Assembly: GCA_003116875.1 (NCBI GenBank)
Contig: BCKT01000018.1
Span: forward strand, 230,613 to 294,612
DNA length: 64,000 nucleotides
From: Takashimella koratensis
Lineage: Eukaryota > Basidiomycota > Tremellomycetes > Trichosporonales > Tetragoniomycetaceae
Reading direction: 5' to 3'
The notes under the pieces are model-generated. The model made no database searches, was not told where the DNA came from, and saw only the letters and a program-made list of their open reading frames with translations. Both the position numbers and the translations under genes were made by a program. Positions 1-10,413 of this stretch are shown piece by piece; positions within the stretch are counted from its first letter, which is position 1, and every line of letters starts with the position of its first letter.

Positions 1-164
1 CAAGTGGGTGTCGCTGTTTGCGTAATGCAGTTCAGGGTGAACGTTGCGGTGTCGGCATCATCAAATGCTAGCTCCGAGGAGAGCTCCCAGAATACGGTGG
101 GTCGCTTAATGCTGGGTACCCCAGAACCGTTGTAGATTTCCTTCACTTTCAGGTTAGTGGACAT
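1..164 (-). CDS. Unknown protein, 'MST' family, 5' end only
   Basis: The reverse strand opens with ATG at 162-164 and stays open to the window edge for about 54 codons, beginning MSTNLKVKEIYNGSG and including PTVFWEL. I recognise no known domain. The next gene on the same strand (832-1299) also begins MST, followed 18 to 20 residues later by PTV and W, so the two look like tandem paralogues. A third MST-LK start occurs near 58220 in the array at the other end of the window. The rest of the gene lies outside the window, so length, introns and function cannot be given. The coding call rests on the open frame and the resemblance to its neighbour. Confidence 0.5.
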   Translation of the reverse strand, partial: MSTNLKVKEIYNGSGVPSIKRPTVFWELSSELAFDDADTATFTLNCITQTATPT

Positions 165-831
165 GTCGTAAAGTTCGCTGCAAGTACTGTATGGGAGTAA
201 GAGAGGATGGTAAAAGGCTGGATTATTGTGGGGGTGGTGCTTTTCTCATGGTCTCGGGTGAAAAGGGTGGGCAGAGTATATTCCTTTTAGACTGCATTTC
301 AAAAGCTGACTTGTAGGTGAAATATCCCCGTACACTCCAACGGCTATTTGAATGGGGCATGATGGAAAAAGGAAAGCAGACAATCTGCAGGATACCAAAA
401 AGCAGAACCCGTTGGGGTTCACCGGCAGCATATCTGTATCCGTACATTTCAAGGTTTACAAGGTTCCAAAGCCTCGGCTAGTCCTGCTTCCCCCATGCCA
501 ATGTTGGGGAGAAACAATGACATCAAGGGAATTTCAATCATTGCAAGTTTATATTACCTCAACCTTGCTCTACCCTTGTTGTTAACACCGGGTTTTACAT
601 CCCTTTTTCTTATGCACGAGGTGCATCTTAGTAATCTCATGTCTTCTCCTGCTGATATACTATGACTGCGACCTCGTCGGATTCAATACTTAAACTATCA
701 TTGTTGAAAGGGATCACCTTGCGGTTTGTGCTGTGCTTCGCCCCCAAGTCTGGGTTCAGACGTGAATCGAGGGGGTCCTCAACTTAACGTCGACCCTCAT
801 TGAGGTGAGTCGAGGAATCATCTGATCTCCT
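165..831. other. Spacer between the two MST genes
   Basis: About 670 bp between the start of the edge gene and the stop of its paralogue, both on the minus strand. Short open frames exist on both strands (for example 352-585 plus and 223-447 minus), but they overlap each other and show no domain or codon pattern I would trust. It presumably holds the promoter of the edge gene and the 3' end of the upstream one. Confidence 0.4.
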
Positions 832-1299
832 TCATACGATATCGAAACCTTTGTCCGCCGCGTATTTCACCACCTCGGGACTATTCAGAGTCTTCTCGGC
901 CATCTGGTAACCCACATCTCCTTCAAGATCGGTTTGAATGATATTCACACTGAGGCGAGATCCGATAAAAACAGAAGCTAGTGCAGAATCTCTGATCTTT
1001 TCATGAGGAGCTTACCCGTTCATCTTTGAGAAAAACGTCGAATCCATTTTCTCCTTCACACACTGACTGTAGCTGTGTAGAGCCTCTCTTGACGCTTTCA
1101 GCGATTTCTGAGACACTCCTGGATCTTCGGTCCAACACCTGGGCTCTTTGGTCTCAACGTTGCCACATCATGTATGGTGATAGTTTGACTTGCCGTCTCT
1201 GATGATGAAATTTTCAAGCGACCAAACGACGGTGGGAAGTTCAACCGCTGAAAGCGAGGAGCCTGGCTCTGAGTGAACAGCTGTATCGTCCGTTGACAT
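832..1299 (-). CDS. Unknown small protein, 'MST' family, three exons
   Basis: My model has exons 1194-1299, 1016-1145 and 832-949, which close in phase to 117 residues (start MSTDDTAVHSEP, end ADKGFDIV). Intron 2 is ordinary (GTAAGC to CAG). Intron 1 would be a GC-AG intron (GCAAGT to AAAG). If it is not spliced, the same frame reads straight through with one TGA at about 1161-1163, which would make the gene broken. The codons on both sides look coding (QSLKA..., SPEVVKYAADKG). No domain is recognised. It resembles the partial gene at 1-164 at its N-terminus (PTVVW against PTVFW). A start 60 nt upstream at 1359 is possible but lacks that resemblance. Confidence 0.45.
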
Positions 1300-1892
1300 G
1301 TTGTGCAATCCTGTTAGAGGTCTTTTGTATCCCGAGTTTTTGGCTGTTGGATTCAACACTCTGATAGGAAATGATGCGTGGTGGCAATATAGGTAAAGTA
1401 GGTGGACTTGGAGGGTTATACCATATGAGCTTCAGAGGGAGGGAGGAAGGATGAAGGCGCGAGCGGGCCAAGTTTGGAGGTATGAGCTAGACCTTTGCCT
1501 TCGATATCTCTCTCCTTTTTTTTCCACGTACCAGCCTCCGAGACGGACTAGAGAAGGGAAAAAAGTAGTATCCGAGGTATCCGGCATGACCAAGACCAGC
1601 AGTCGGGCCCAAAAAAAGTGAAAGCAAGCACATCCATTCTGTACGGCTTCTGGTTGCGAGTGGCAAAAAGAAAACTGCCAACACGAAATAGGGGAGGAAA
1701 AACGATACAGCCCGGGTCTGCATACCAATCTCTAAGCGACCTAGAACGAGACGATACCAAATCAATATAATACAGCATAACAACAGTGTTCTTCTCTCTA
1801 AGAATAAACTGTCCACGACAGATGCTACCAAGTCACTACCCCATTCCCATCCCCTTTAACCACCCGTAACGATTTTGTTATCCCTCCACCTT
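1300..1892. other. Spacer downstream of the ADAM gene
   Basis: About 590 bp. Minus-strand open frames here (1487-1831, 1432-1728) are hydrophobic but pyrimidine-driven, overlap one another, and match nothing I know. I see the 3' flank of the ADAM gene and the promoter of the small gene at 832-1299, and nothing else. Confidence 0.4.
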
Positions 1893-4800
1893 TCACCGGC
1901 CATACGCCTCTCTCAGACCGTAATTGGGGCCATTGTAAAGCGTCTCATCTACCCAACCGTTCGGCCCCTGTACCATACCCTGCCCACCCTGCCCACCCTG
2001 TCCCGCTTGGGGATGTTGAGGATGTTGTCCGTACCCTGCCTCGTATCTCGGGAAATACCTCTCCCCATCGTACCCTCTCATTCCTCCATCTTGACCTGCT
2101 TGATCATATCCCCCTTGCCCATAATGTTGGCTGTACCTCGGGTCCCCATTGTATCCGCCTTCGGACCCCGGCTCCCCATATGCCGACGCATACCGTCCCG
2201 CCCCACCACCACCTCCTACTGGGCCGGCATAGCCTGTCGGATCCGCCACAGTCGATCGCGACGCAGGCCCACCATACGCTCCTGGCGGCGGAGGCACCTG
2301 GGACATGGGTCTACCCGGACCTTGGGCCATACTTGTAGGTCGAGATCGGGCGTCGACAGGGGGCGGGATAGGTTTCGCGTTTTGTCGCATTTTCTTACGT
2401 TTCACGCAGCCAAAGATGGTACGTGCGATGACGATGAGTATGACGATTACCTAGTACAGAGTTAGCAAATGCGGGAGCAGGTGAAACACGCTGCTGGACT
2501 TACTCCCAACGCGCCGATGATGGTTACGGGGATAGCGATCTGCAGGTTTTGAGAGTACCAAGCGGATACTTCGCTATTCAACGAACCCGCATCGCAGGTC
2601 CCATTATAACAATGTCCGCCATATCCTGGAACCAGGGTCAGATCGAATTGTGCGTACGAATCGGTAATCTGACGACTTACCACATGGTGACCCATCCACC
2701 AACAAAGTCTGTAATACCACGCATTGGTTTCTGTAACACGTCAGCTACGTCGAGGGTACCTATGGAGATAGTTGACTTACGCGGTCGTTGGGTCTTTGCA
2801 CGTCACGACGCAAGATTTATCGTCACGTTGTCCACATGCGGTGGTCAGGTTCATCCCAGCTCCTGCTGTCTGACATTGCACTGAACACAGATGTCGTCAG
2901 CTCACACCTGCCACCACGAAACTCCAAGCTGCTACACCCACAATCTAAACTCGTGCAGACACCCGCGGCACACGCGAGCCCGTTCGAGCCACACGAAGTC
3001 CCATCTGCAGTTGTCATATCCGGTGGGCAGGTCGCATTTGACCCAGTGCACACTTCGGCGATGTCGCAGATCGTATTAACGGCGGGGCGGCAGACAGTCC
3101 CAGCTGCAGAGAGCTGGCATGAGGATGTGCAGCATGCGGAGTTGGCGGGATCGCATACAGATCCAGAAGTGAATTTGCATGCTGAGGCGAGACGATCGCG
3201 TTAGTGAGGGATGCTGAAGAGAGAAGGGAAAGGACGTACTGGTTGTGTCGCAGCAGGTCGAGGTGGCGTTGGATCCCGGGTCACATTCTTCCCCAGCCTC
3301 GAGGATACCATCTGAATGGTGTGTCAATTATAGCTTCAAGTTGTGGATAGGGAAACTCACTGCCACACTGCTGGAGACTGATGACTTCCTCATTACCGGG
3401 GGTCTGGATACAACTCGTCGAGAGCACCTTGGTCCCGATCCCAGAACCTGAATGTTTTAGCACGACCTCGACCGCAAACGGAGTTTTTGTAGGAAAGACA
3501 GCTACGCACAGATGTTACCCAAGGTGCAAGCGGAGAACTTGACTTCAGACGGAGACGTTGTCGGGTTCATAATGTACCTCTGACCGGCGTCACATGATGA
3601 CGTCGAGTAAGGGCAACACGATCCGCTCAATGAACAACCGCTCGTACACTGAGGATTGTCAGTTGCTTTCGTGATAGTCACCGGTCTAGCAATCGACTCA
3701 CATCGTGGATCGCGCCAAAGCTTAGAAGCGTTAGTTGATACTTTGCACAAGAGGACAGGACAACATGACTCACTTGTGTCCAATCTCGTGGCTAATCAAA
3801 CTCCACTCTGTCGTGGTGGCTGTCGAGATGGCAGTGCCCGAGACATAGGCTCCGGATTGGTACGAAGAGCCAGTCTGACACAAGGTACCGAGCCATGCGA
3901 CACCGACCTCTGTTTCCTGCACCGTTAGTGATCTGTAATTGCGGAGGTCGCCTCACCGTTGGACATGCCTGTGGGTGATTTGTCAGCTAAATGAGAAGAT
4001 AACAGTCACAAGAGGTGTTCTGTAACTCACGCTCATCAAATGCCAGATACCCGCTCCGTCGCCCGACCTTCCCCCTCGCCACTGTGAGAACGAGCTTAAC
4101 CGATTATCCAGCGTCACGTTCCCGCTACAGGGTACGTTCCACGACGGGTCTACCGCATTTGTCCCATTCGCACTCCCACACGTTGCGTTCTGCACCACGA
4201 GTTCGATGATTCCCAGACTAATGTTGAACGTTGACTTGTAGAGTGCCGAGATCATGTTCCAATTATTCAACGCCTGCGTCCGGGCTGCGTCGGTGGATCC
4301 GTAAGACTGGACGTAGTTGCAGTCTAAAGCGACGCCCATGTATACGATCTGTTGGGTCAAGGGGCAACCCGAAGTCGAGTTGATAGAGTTGATGTAGTTG
4401 GTCGAACTGGTGGCGCCGGAGATATCGTCCCGACCAAAGAGGTTGAGGTTGGACCCAACGGTGCGGATCGGGTGAGAAGCATCGACGTTGAATGCAAGCG
4501 TGTCGTGAGAGCAAGTAGCTGCCGAGAGGTGGGTGTCGGAATCGTGCCACATGTCAGTGTCGGCAAAGACGACGAGGGAACCTTCGTCAGAGGTGACAGG
4601 CGCGTCGTGGGTTGACTTGACTCGTTGGTAGTGGTCCGAAGTGAGGACATTGTAGTGGACGCCGTTGATCTCGAACACCCCTTCCCATGTGACGGCATCG
4701 GTGACGTTGTGTATCATAACCCTTGCTGACCCGACTGCCTGCCTCCCGCTCACCCCGGCCACACCCGCTACCTCCTCCGCCCACACACGCTCAGCCGAGG

Positions 4801-5271
4801 CGTGTCGCAATACGTCCCCAGTGTACACCCGCATCTCGTCCCGAACCAGCCGGTGGCTCTGCCCATCGCCGTAGGTTATTTTCGCGGACGGGTGAATGAA
4901 GTGTTCCGTGGGTCGAAGGAAGAGATCGATAGGGTATGAGAAGAGGGAAGAGACAGAGAGAGTGAGGAAGAGGGTATCGTCGTGTCGAAGGGTAGTGGGA
5001 TGAGGGGAGATTCGGCTGCGTTTTGCATGTGGGGAAGTGAGGCGAGGGAGGATACGGACGGAGGAGGAAGATGGGTGGTGTAGTCGCCGAACGGGAGGAG
5101 GGTGGGCTGACCGTGCTATATGGTGGAGTCAGTGTGGGAAACAGTTTTGGTAGAGGTGAGAGAAGGCGCCAGGTAGTTGAGAGAGATAGACTTACCGTGG
5201 ACACCGCCGAGGAGGAGCAAAACGAGTAAGACGGTCAGCTGGGCGGCGAGCCGCGCCACGACGGCTTTCAT
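1893..5271 (-). CDS. ADAM-type zinc metalloprotease (fungal reprolysin, M12B)
   Basis: A type I membrane metalloprotease. The start at 5271 gives a signal peptide (MKAVVARLAAQ then a run of Leu, ending GGVHG), followed by a prodomain-like region and a reprolysin domain. Joining the exons around 3700-3810 gives HEIGHNFGAIHD, the full M12B zinc site with three His and the catalytic Glu. Downstream lies a Met-turn segment, RYIMNP. A Cys-rich disintegrin-like part follows (LEAGEECDPGS, ICDIAEVCTGS), then a membrane helix (about 2400-2560) and a basic stop-transfer KRKKMR. The cytoplasmic tail is Gly/Pro/Tyr-rich. There are at least eight short introns. All key residues are present, so an active sheddase or secretory-pathway protease is expected. 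Targets cannot be told from sequence. Confidence 0.9.
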
Positions 5272-6318
5272 CGAACCAAGCGCGCGGGAGGGGTCTATCA
5301 ACACCCGGCGAGCCGAGAAATGAGGTGAGGTTGATGGACGGGCGTGTCGGTCGGTATCGGTCGTCGGGGTATTGATTGTAGGTGTTGGGGTAGAGAGGGT
5401 GTGTGGGAAGACGATGAACACGCGAGGAGAATGAGAGGGGGCCGGCGGTGCGCAGCTGGACCAGGGGGTGAGTCTCGGGTGGTAGGTGAGACAAAGGATT
5501 GAGGGAGAAGGGAGTGGTGGTGGTGGTGGTGGTGGTGGTGGTGAAGGATGGAGAGGTTGGTGGTCAGATGAGACGACTTACAAGACAGACCGGTGCGTGC
5601 GGGCTTACTCTGAGGGCAGCAGTAATAGCACACCGAGACGGCCGGGCGTTTCACGTTTCCTGCTTTTCGTGTTTTCTTTTTTTTCTTTTTTTTCCTCGAT
5701 TCACTTTGTTTAGCGCTAGCCGCGGATGATCCGTAGTCTACTCGGATCTCAATGGTCGCAAGGTCAATACAAACAGGTAGACAATGTCCAGTGTCCAGTG
5801 TCCAGTATTCAGCGGCGAAGAAGTGGTCGTGAGAGAGATGGTATATATAGAAGAAGAAGGGTAGTGGAGATGAGCGAAGATGAAGTGGACGACAAGAGAG
5901 GCGATGCGAAGACCTCCACCGTCGGGGGACGCGCTTGGCTCACAGGTCAGGTCTTGGCAGCGTCACTGATGTTTCCCTCCACCGTCGATAAGAGCGTATG
6001 ACCATTCACGGCATGCGTCGACCATGAGCTTGGTCACTTGGTAGCGGAGTAGCTCATGGATCCATATCGCGCATAATCCGTGGTCATCGTTGCTCTTGCC
6101 GCGTTGCTCGCCATCAGGCTTGCAATTAGGAATAGGATTAGACGTTGGATTAGAAAAGTTGTAATTGCAGATTCATCTAAAATTTGAAACCGCGATCCAC
6201 CGGTTTCAACCGTCTTCGTCTCTGACTCTTCCTCCACTCCTCCACTCTCTCCCTCTCCCTGTTTCCTTGTTCTCGCTCAGCCCCTCTCCCCCTGCTCACT
6301 ACCCCAACAGACAGCACC
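5272..6318. other. Divergent intergenic region, ADAM / COX16
   Basis: About 1.05 kb separating two genes read outward. It contains a (TGG)n run at 5515-5543, a T-rich stretch at 5668-5695, a short repeat of GTCCAGT at 5785-5806, and pyrimidine-rich DNA just before the COX16 start. Open frames here are short and low in complexity. I see no gene in it. Confidence 0.5.
5515..5543 (+). repeat. (TGG)n microsatellite
   Basis: Nearly ten perfect TGG units in the divergent promoter region between the ADAM gene and COX16. Read on the other strand it gives a His run in an unsupported frame, so I treat it as non-coding. Confidence 0.9.
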
Positions 6319-6914
6319 ATGCCAACATTCCCATCCCGATCCCTCTCCTCCAACCCTCTGATCGATCACGTCCGCCGCCGTCCTTTCCTCCTCTTCGGCC
6401 TCCCCTTCATCTCCATCGTCGTCGTCTCCAGCTTTGCCCTCCAGAACTTTACACGGACGCGGTACGACCTGAACGATCAAAAGGTGCAGACGGTATCAAA
6501 GGAGGAAGAGTTGGGGATGAGTAAAGGGAGGAAGAGGGTTGATATTAGGGAAGAGTATTATGTGAGTCTACCTTTCTCTGAGAATGTAGATCTGCGAAGA
6601 GGTTTAGGATGCGGAAAGGAGGTGAAGGGTGAATAGCTGAGTGAAGAAGTTGGCTGTCACTGAGCTGCTGAGCTGACATGTCGCGATGGTGGTAGCGACT
6701 CAACGCCCCATCGAGCAGCCTGGACACCGACGACGCTCTGGACGCATACAAGACCCCTTCAGGACGGAAAAAGTTTAGCATGGCAGCCAAGTCGCAGGAC
6801 GAATACGAGCCGGTTCGTGTTCCCCGGCCTGCAGGGGTAGCGGAGTGGGGAGCGGCGCCAGCGGGTGAGGATGCGCCGATCAAGGGCCACAGGAAGGAGG
6901 ATCGGTGGGTATGA
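6319..6914 (+). CDS. COX16: Cytochrome c oxidase assembly protein COX16
   Basis: Two exons, 6319-6561 and 6696-6914, give 153 residues. An inner-membrane mitochondrial protein needed to assemble complex IV through the Cox1/Cox2 copper-site modules. The N-terminal RRRPFLLFGLPF leads into a single membrane helix. The family block follows: RYDLNDQKVQ, then SKEEELGMSKGRK and VDIREEYYRL across the splice junction. The last 60 residues are a fungal-type hydrophilic tail (YEPVRVPRP). Length is in the fungal range, somewhat longer than the animal protein. The intron of 134 nt ends in GGTAG. The first ATG of the open frame is used, and it gives the short basic N-terminus expected for an inner-membrane protein. 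Confidence 0.92.
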
Positions 6915-7192
6915 ATCGTGGGCTGGCGTCAGCCAGGAGAGAGTAGTTTATTGTCGGTGTCATGTGAGGCGAAGTCAGACCACACGACTAGGAAGCAGGA
7001 AGAGAAGCTGTAGTTACCAATCACATCTTCGCATCATCTCATCATCATTGTACTCGTACGCATTGCATAGTCTCATCTCATCTCAACCATCTCATAGGCA
7101 TTACTCGTTCTACCTCTGGCTTTCGACTTGTCACACTATACTGCATCGCTGCGGTCAAACTCACACCCTCTCGCTCCGCTCATGGACAGGAT

Positions 7193-8780
7193 TTACTGCC
7201 CCGCGGTGCCTTTCACATTCGCCAACGCGGTCGGTCCGCTCGTCCTCACCGCATCCAACCAACCCTGTGTGATCCTACTCTCGTCGAGGGGCATACGGGC
7301 GCTCTCTTTCTTTCCGTCCCGGATACAACGAGCGACTTCGTCAGCCTCGTATTGCATTCCGCCACCAGGGTGGTGTGGGCATTGTACAACGGAGGATTCT
7401 TTGACGCTCCCTTGTGTGTAAACGGAGGGGTGAGGGTGGATGCTGTATGATAGAGGCTTCCAAGGTGGATCTAATCGTGTCAGCGAGCTGTACCTAGACG
7501 TAACAGAAATCCGTTCAAGGAGTGTAGCTGAGGAGCAGAGTGGGAGATGTCGGATGACCCAACTTACTAGCAACGAAAAGCGTTCCCTCCTCGCAAGTGA
7601 CAACGACCGAGAAATCGTTTGCCCCCATAGCAGTCATATCAGTCATCAACTGAGCCTGCGCAAAGTCCTCCCATTCGACGAGCCATCGGCTATTCGCGTC
7701 GACGTTGGATCGCTTGTAGACTGTCTGATGGGTATTGATCACTTTTGGCGACCGGTCTTTGTTGTCTGGGTGTTGGTGGACGACGAGCATGGCCCAGACA
7801 GATGGGTAGGGACCCATATCGAGGAGCGCACCGCCGCCGAGCGCGGGGTCGACCATTCGGGATGAGTCGTCCATCTCTACGAGTGCGTCAGAAGGGCTCG
7901 GAACAAAGAGGAGGAGAGGCAGAAGAGAAAGAGAGGCAGGAAGAGAGACTTGAACTTACCGTCGGGCTTGAAGTCGAGGGAAAAATCGGCAGCAAAGCGT
8001 TTGATCTTACCGAGCTTCCCCCCGTGGATGACCTTCTGCACCTCGTATGCAATCGGGTGGAACCGGGTCCACACGGCTCTGTCATATCAGTGCAGGTCCG
8101 GACAAGCATAACAGGTGTGGGTAAAGACAAAGCTAAGAAGGTACTTACTCCATAAGGAAGACGTTCTTCTCCTTGGCGATGGCGATCAACTCGTCAAGCT
8201 CTTCAAGAGAGAGCGTGAATGGTTTCTCACATAGGACGTTCTTGCCAGCTAGCAAGGCGTCTTTGGCGTTACGGTGGTGGTACGTGTGCGGAGTTCCGAT
8301 GTACACCGCGTCGACGTTCTGTCAAGCCAAGATCAGCTTTGACCTTGAAGCATCATGTGCGAGTAGTGTTCGCCCTCAACGCGATTTCGTGCTCCACTGA
8401 GTCCTGGTGTCCCACTCACAGGGTCGTTGTAGACTTCCTCGTAAGTCCCGTAAGCCTTGGTATCGTCCAACAACCCAGCTTTGCTACCCCATTCAGCTGG
8501 CTGGCCGGCGTAGCCAGTCTTGAGCTTGTCAATGAATTTCTGGGCAGAGGGCACGGATCGAGATCCGACAGCGGCGATCTTGTGCGCGACATCGGTGGCG
8601 TCTCGGGTAGAAGGATCGACCAGGAGGTCCTAAGTGGGTCAGTGGTCAGTCAGGGGCAACAGGTAAAAGAAAGAGGCAAAGGACGAGGGAAGGTAAAGAG
8701 GGAGGGTCACGTACAGCGGCAAACTTGGTAGCGATACCACCGGTGGAGATGATACCCCAACGAAGAGTGAATGGCGCCAT
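7193..8780 (-). CDS. Gfo/Idh/MocA oxidoreductase (D-xylose 1-dehydrogenase / dihydrodiol dehydrogenase type)
   Basis: An NAD(P)-dependent dehydrogenase. The start at 8780 gives MAPFTLRWGIISTGGIA, a Rossmann fold with the glycine pattern right at the N-terminus. Next come VYIGTPHTYHH and LCEKPFTLS, the EKP motif that carries the catalytic lysine in this superfamily. EAVWTRFHP follows, typical of the dimeric dihydrodiol / NADP D-xylose dehydrogenase branch. GGGALLDMGPY opens the second part of the substrate domain. The end (KESARMPLDESRITQGWLDAVR) is the usual C-terminal helix of the family. There are at least five short introns. The substrate is inferred from the branch and is not certain: aldoses or trans-dihydrodiols are both possible. 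Confidence 0.87.
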
Positions 8781-9043
8781 GGTGTGTTTTGTTCGAATCA
8801 AGGGAGCCAAGTACGAGATACTAAGTATTCGTCCAAGTATGTTGGGCAAAGTCAGTGATTGTTTATGGTTTGCCGTGAATAACCGTGACTGGAAGCCACC
8901 GTTGAATGGTCTTATACTCACGACAAAGTCCGAGGACGATAGAGTGGATCGGGACGGGGAGAACCGGGTAGGATTTCGAAAGGCCGTGAGCGGAGGTAGA
9001 GAAGATGAAGAAGGGAGGGGGGGATAAGACAGAGTTGAGATGG

Positions 9044-9214
9044 TTACAAACCCCGGTACTGGCTGTAGTCTAGTCTGTCAGAGGTAAAGAGGCGTGCGGT
9101 AATCTCGGCGCAATCGGCGATACCCGTCCTACCGCCTCCACCTCGAACCTGAGAAGCCTCCACTTTGGTCTCCGGGCCGCACGCCATCAGCACAAGAAGA
9201 TTGCAGGGTTGCAT
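9044..9214 (-). CDS. Possible small protein or terminal exon
   Basis: A 56-codon minus-strand frame beginning MQPCNLLVLMACGPE, with a four-Gly turn and ending DRLDYSQYRGL. Codon third positions look coding, unlike the neighbouring frames. The ATG follows a good acceptor (ACCCTAG), and an upstream open stretch around 9280-9330 could splice to it in phase, so it may be the last exon of a somewhat longer gene. I do not recognise the product. It sits just upstream of the dehydrogenase on the same strand. Confidence 0.25.
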   Translation of the reverse strand: MQPCNLLVLMACGPETKVEASQVRGGGGRTGIADCAEITARLFTSDRLDYSQYRGL

Positions 9215-10162
9215 GCTAGGGTATCAGAAAGGCAGAAGAGAGACAGAGCAGCAGAGCATGGGGATGGGGGGCATGAGCATAAACTCGGGTGCCGCTTCCG
9301 GAGTCCATTGCAGTTGGCTCGTCACCATCGGATGATTCTCCATTCTTCATTCGTCATCGGTGTGAATATTCTCCCGTGAGGGTACAACTCTCTTCCTGCC
9401 AGGGTTCAACGGGCGGAGGGTTTTGGGGGGTCGGAGTGCTGTTGAATTACATACATATTTACGCTTAACCGGTGCCGCGGCAGTCGAAGGGCTAGAGAGG
9501 TAGGTCAGATCCACTACTCCGTGATCGGACCGGAGGTAGTGAAGTGGTTGCAACCGGTCGAGTGGTAGGTGTGAGAAGGTGGAGCTGACCCAGCAGCGAG
9601 AAAGCGAGAGAGGGAGAGAGACAGAGAGACAGGAATCTGTGAGGATGAGTCGATATCGGGTATTTGGAAGCGATTGATGACTCATGAGAACGGACGATCG
9701 GTCCGGTCATGACGACTGCAAAGTCACCTCGAGCGCAATCTCTCGGTTATGGTCTCCTTGCTATCTGTTGGGCACTGAACGCTCATTGACTCCCCAAAGT
9801 GCAGACCTGCTGGCGTGTTTACTGACTGACTCGCTGGGGCTTTCTCTTGCTCCCTCGTTCGGCACGTTTTCGGGGCGTTTGCTGCTCTTGGCACACCGGT
9901 CGCTGGCTCGCCGTCGGTGTCGCTTCTCAGTTCGCTCGTGCTCTTCTTCACTGCATCCTTGAGTCACCTTGTGCGAACTTGACTCTTGACTCTGTGGTTC
10001 CTTGCCAGACAGCTCATGAGTTGACCCGGTCTCGCTACTGGATCTATCCTTCTCATGGTATCGATGCCACTACGAGACAAGAGCCGGACATTTCCCATGT
10101 GTTTCTCACGTGAGTGAAATACCGCGAATTTCCGAATGTGGCGCGTTTCATCATCGCGTGGT

Positions 10163-10168
<6 letters not shown>

Positions 10169-10193
<25 letters not shown>
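10169..10193 (+). repeat. (GT)n microsatellite
   Basis: About twelve GT units, interrupted once upstream, lying roughly 220 bp before the start of the large disordered-protein gene. Confidence 0.9.
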
Positions 10194-10413
10194 ATGGATG
10201 TTTGGTTCCATGAATTTGACTCTCAGCAATCATCTACATCCTCACCATCACCGTCTCATCCACCGTCACCACTACCTCTCATTCCCACCGTCTGTGCCAC
10301 GACCTCGACCCTGGGGGCTACTGAGACACTTTACAAACTTCCCCACCCTCGCGTTCGGCATGTCCCATCGCCATCGCCATCGCCATCTCCCGTCCAACCC
10401 CTGATCAACACCG

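Larger units (their letters stand above)
8781..10413. other. Long divergent intergenic region
   Basis: About 1.6 kb between the dehydrogenase start and the next plus-strand gene. It holds one small minus-strand frame (9044-9214, listed separately) and a (GT)n run at 10169-10193. The remaining open frames, such as 9347-9685 minus and 9684-9962 plus, are shadows of each other without recognisable content. Confidence 0.4.

Noticed and set aside
1487..1831. Hydrophobic minus-strand frame of 114 codons
   Set aside because: Overlaps two other open frames, comes from pyrimidine-rich DNA, and shows no domain or splice support; lies in the ADAM 3' flank.
1875..2465. Plus-strand frame of 196 codons
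   Set aside because: Antisense shadow of the ADAM cytoplasmic tail, whose Gly/Pro-rich codons leave the other strand free of stops.
7020..7100. CATCTCAT repeats suggesting a short array
   Set aside because: Irregular simple-sequence DNA with no spacer pattern; not a CRISPR or functional repeat array.
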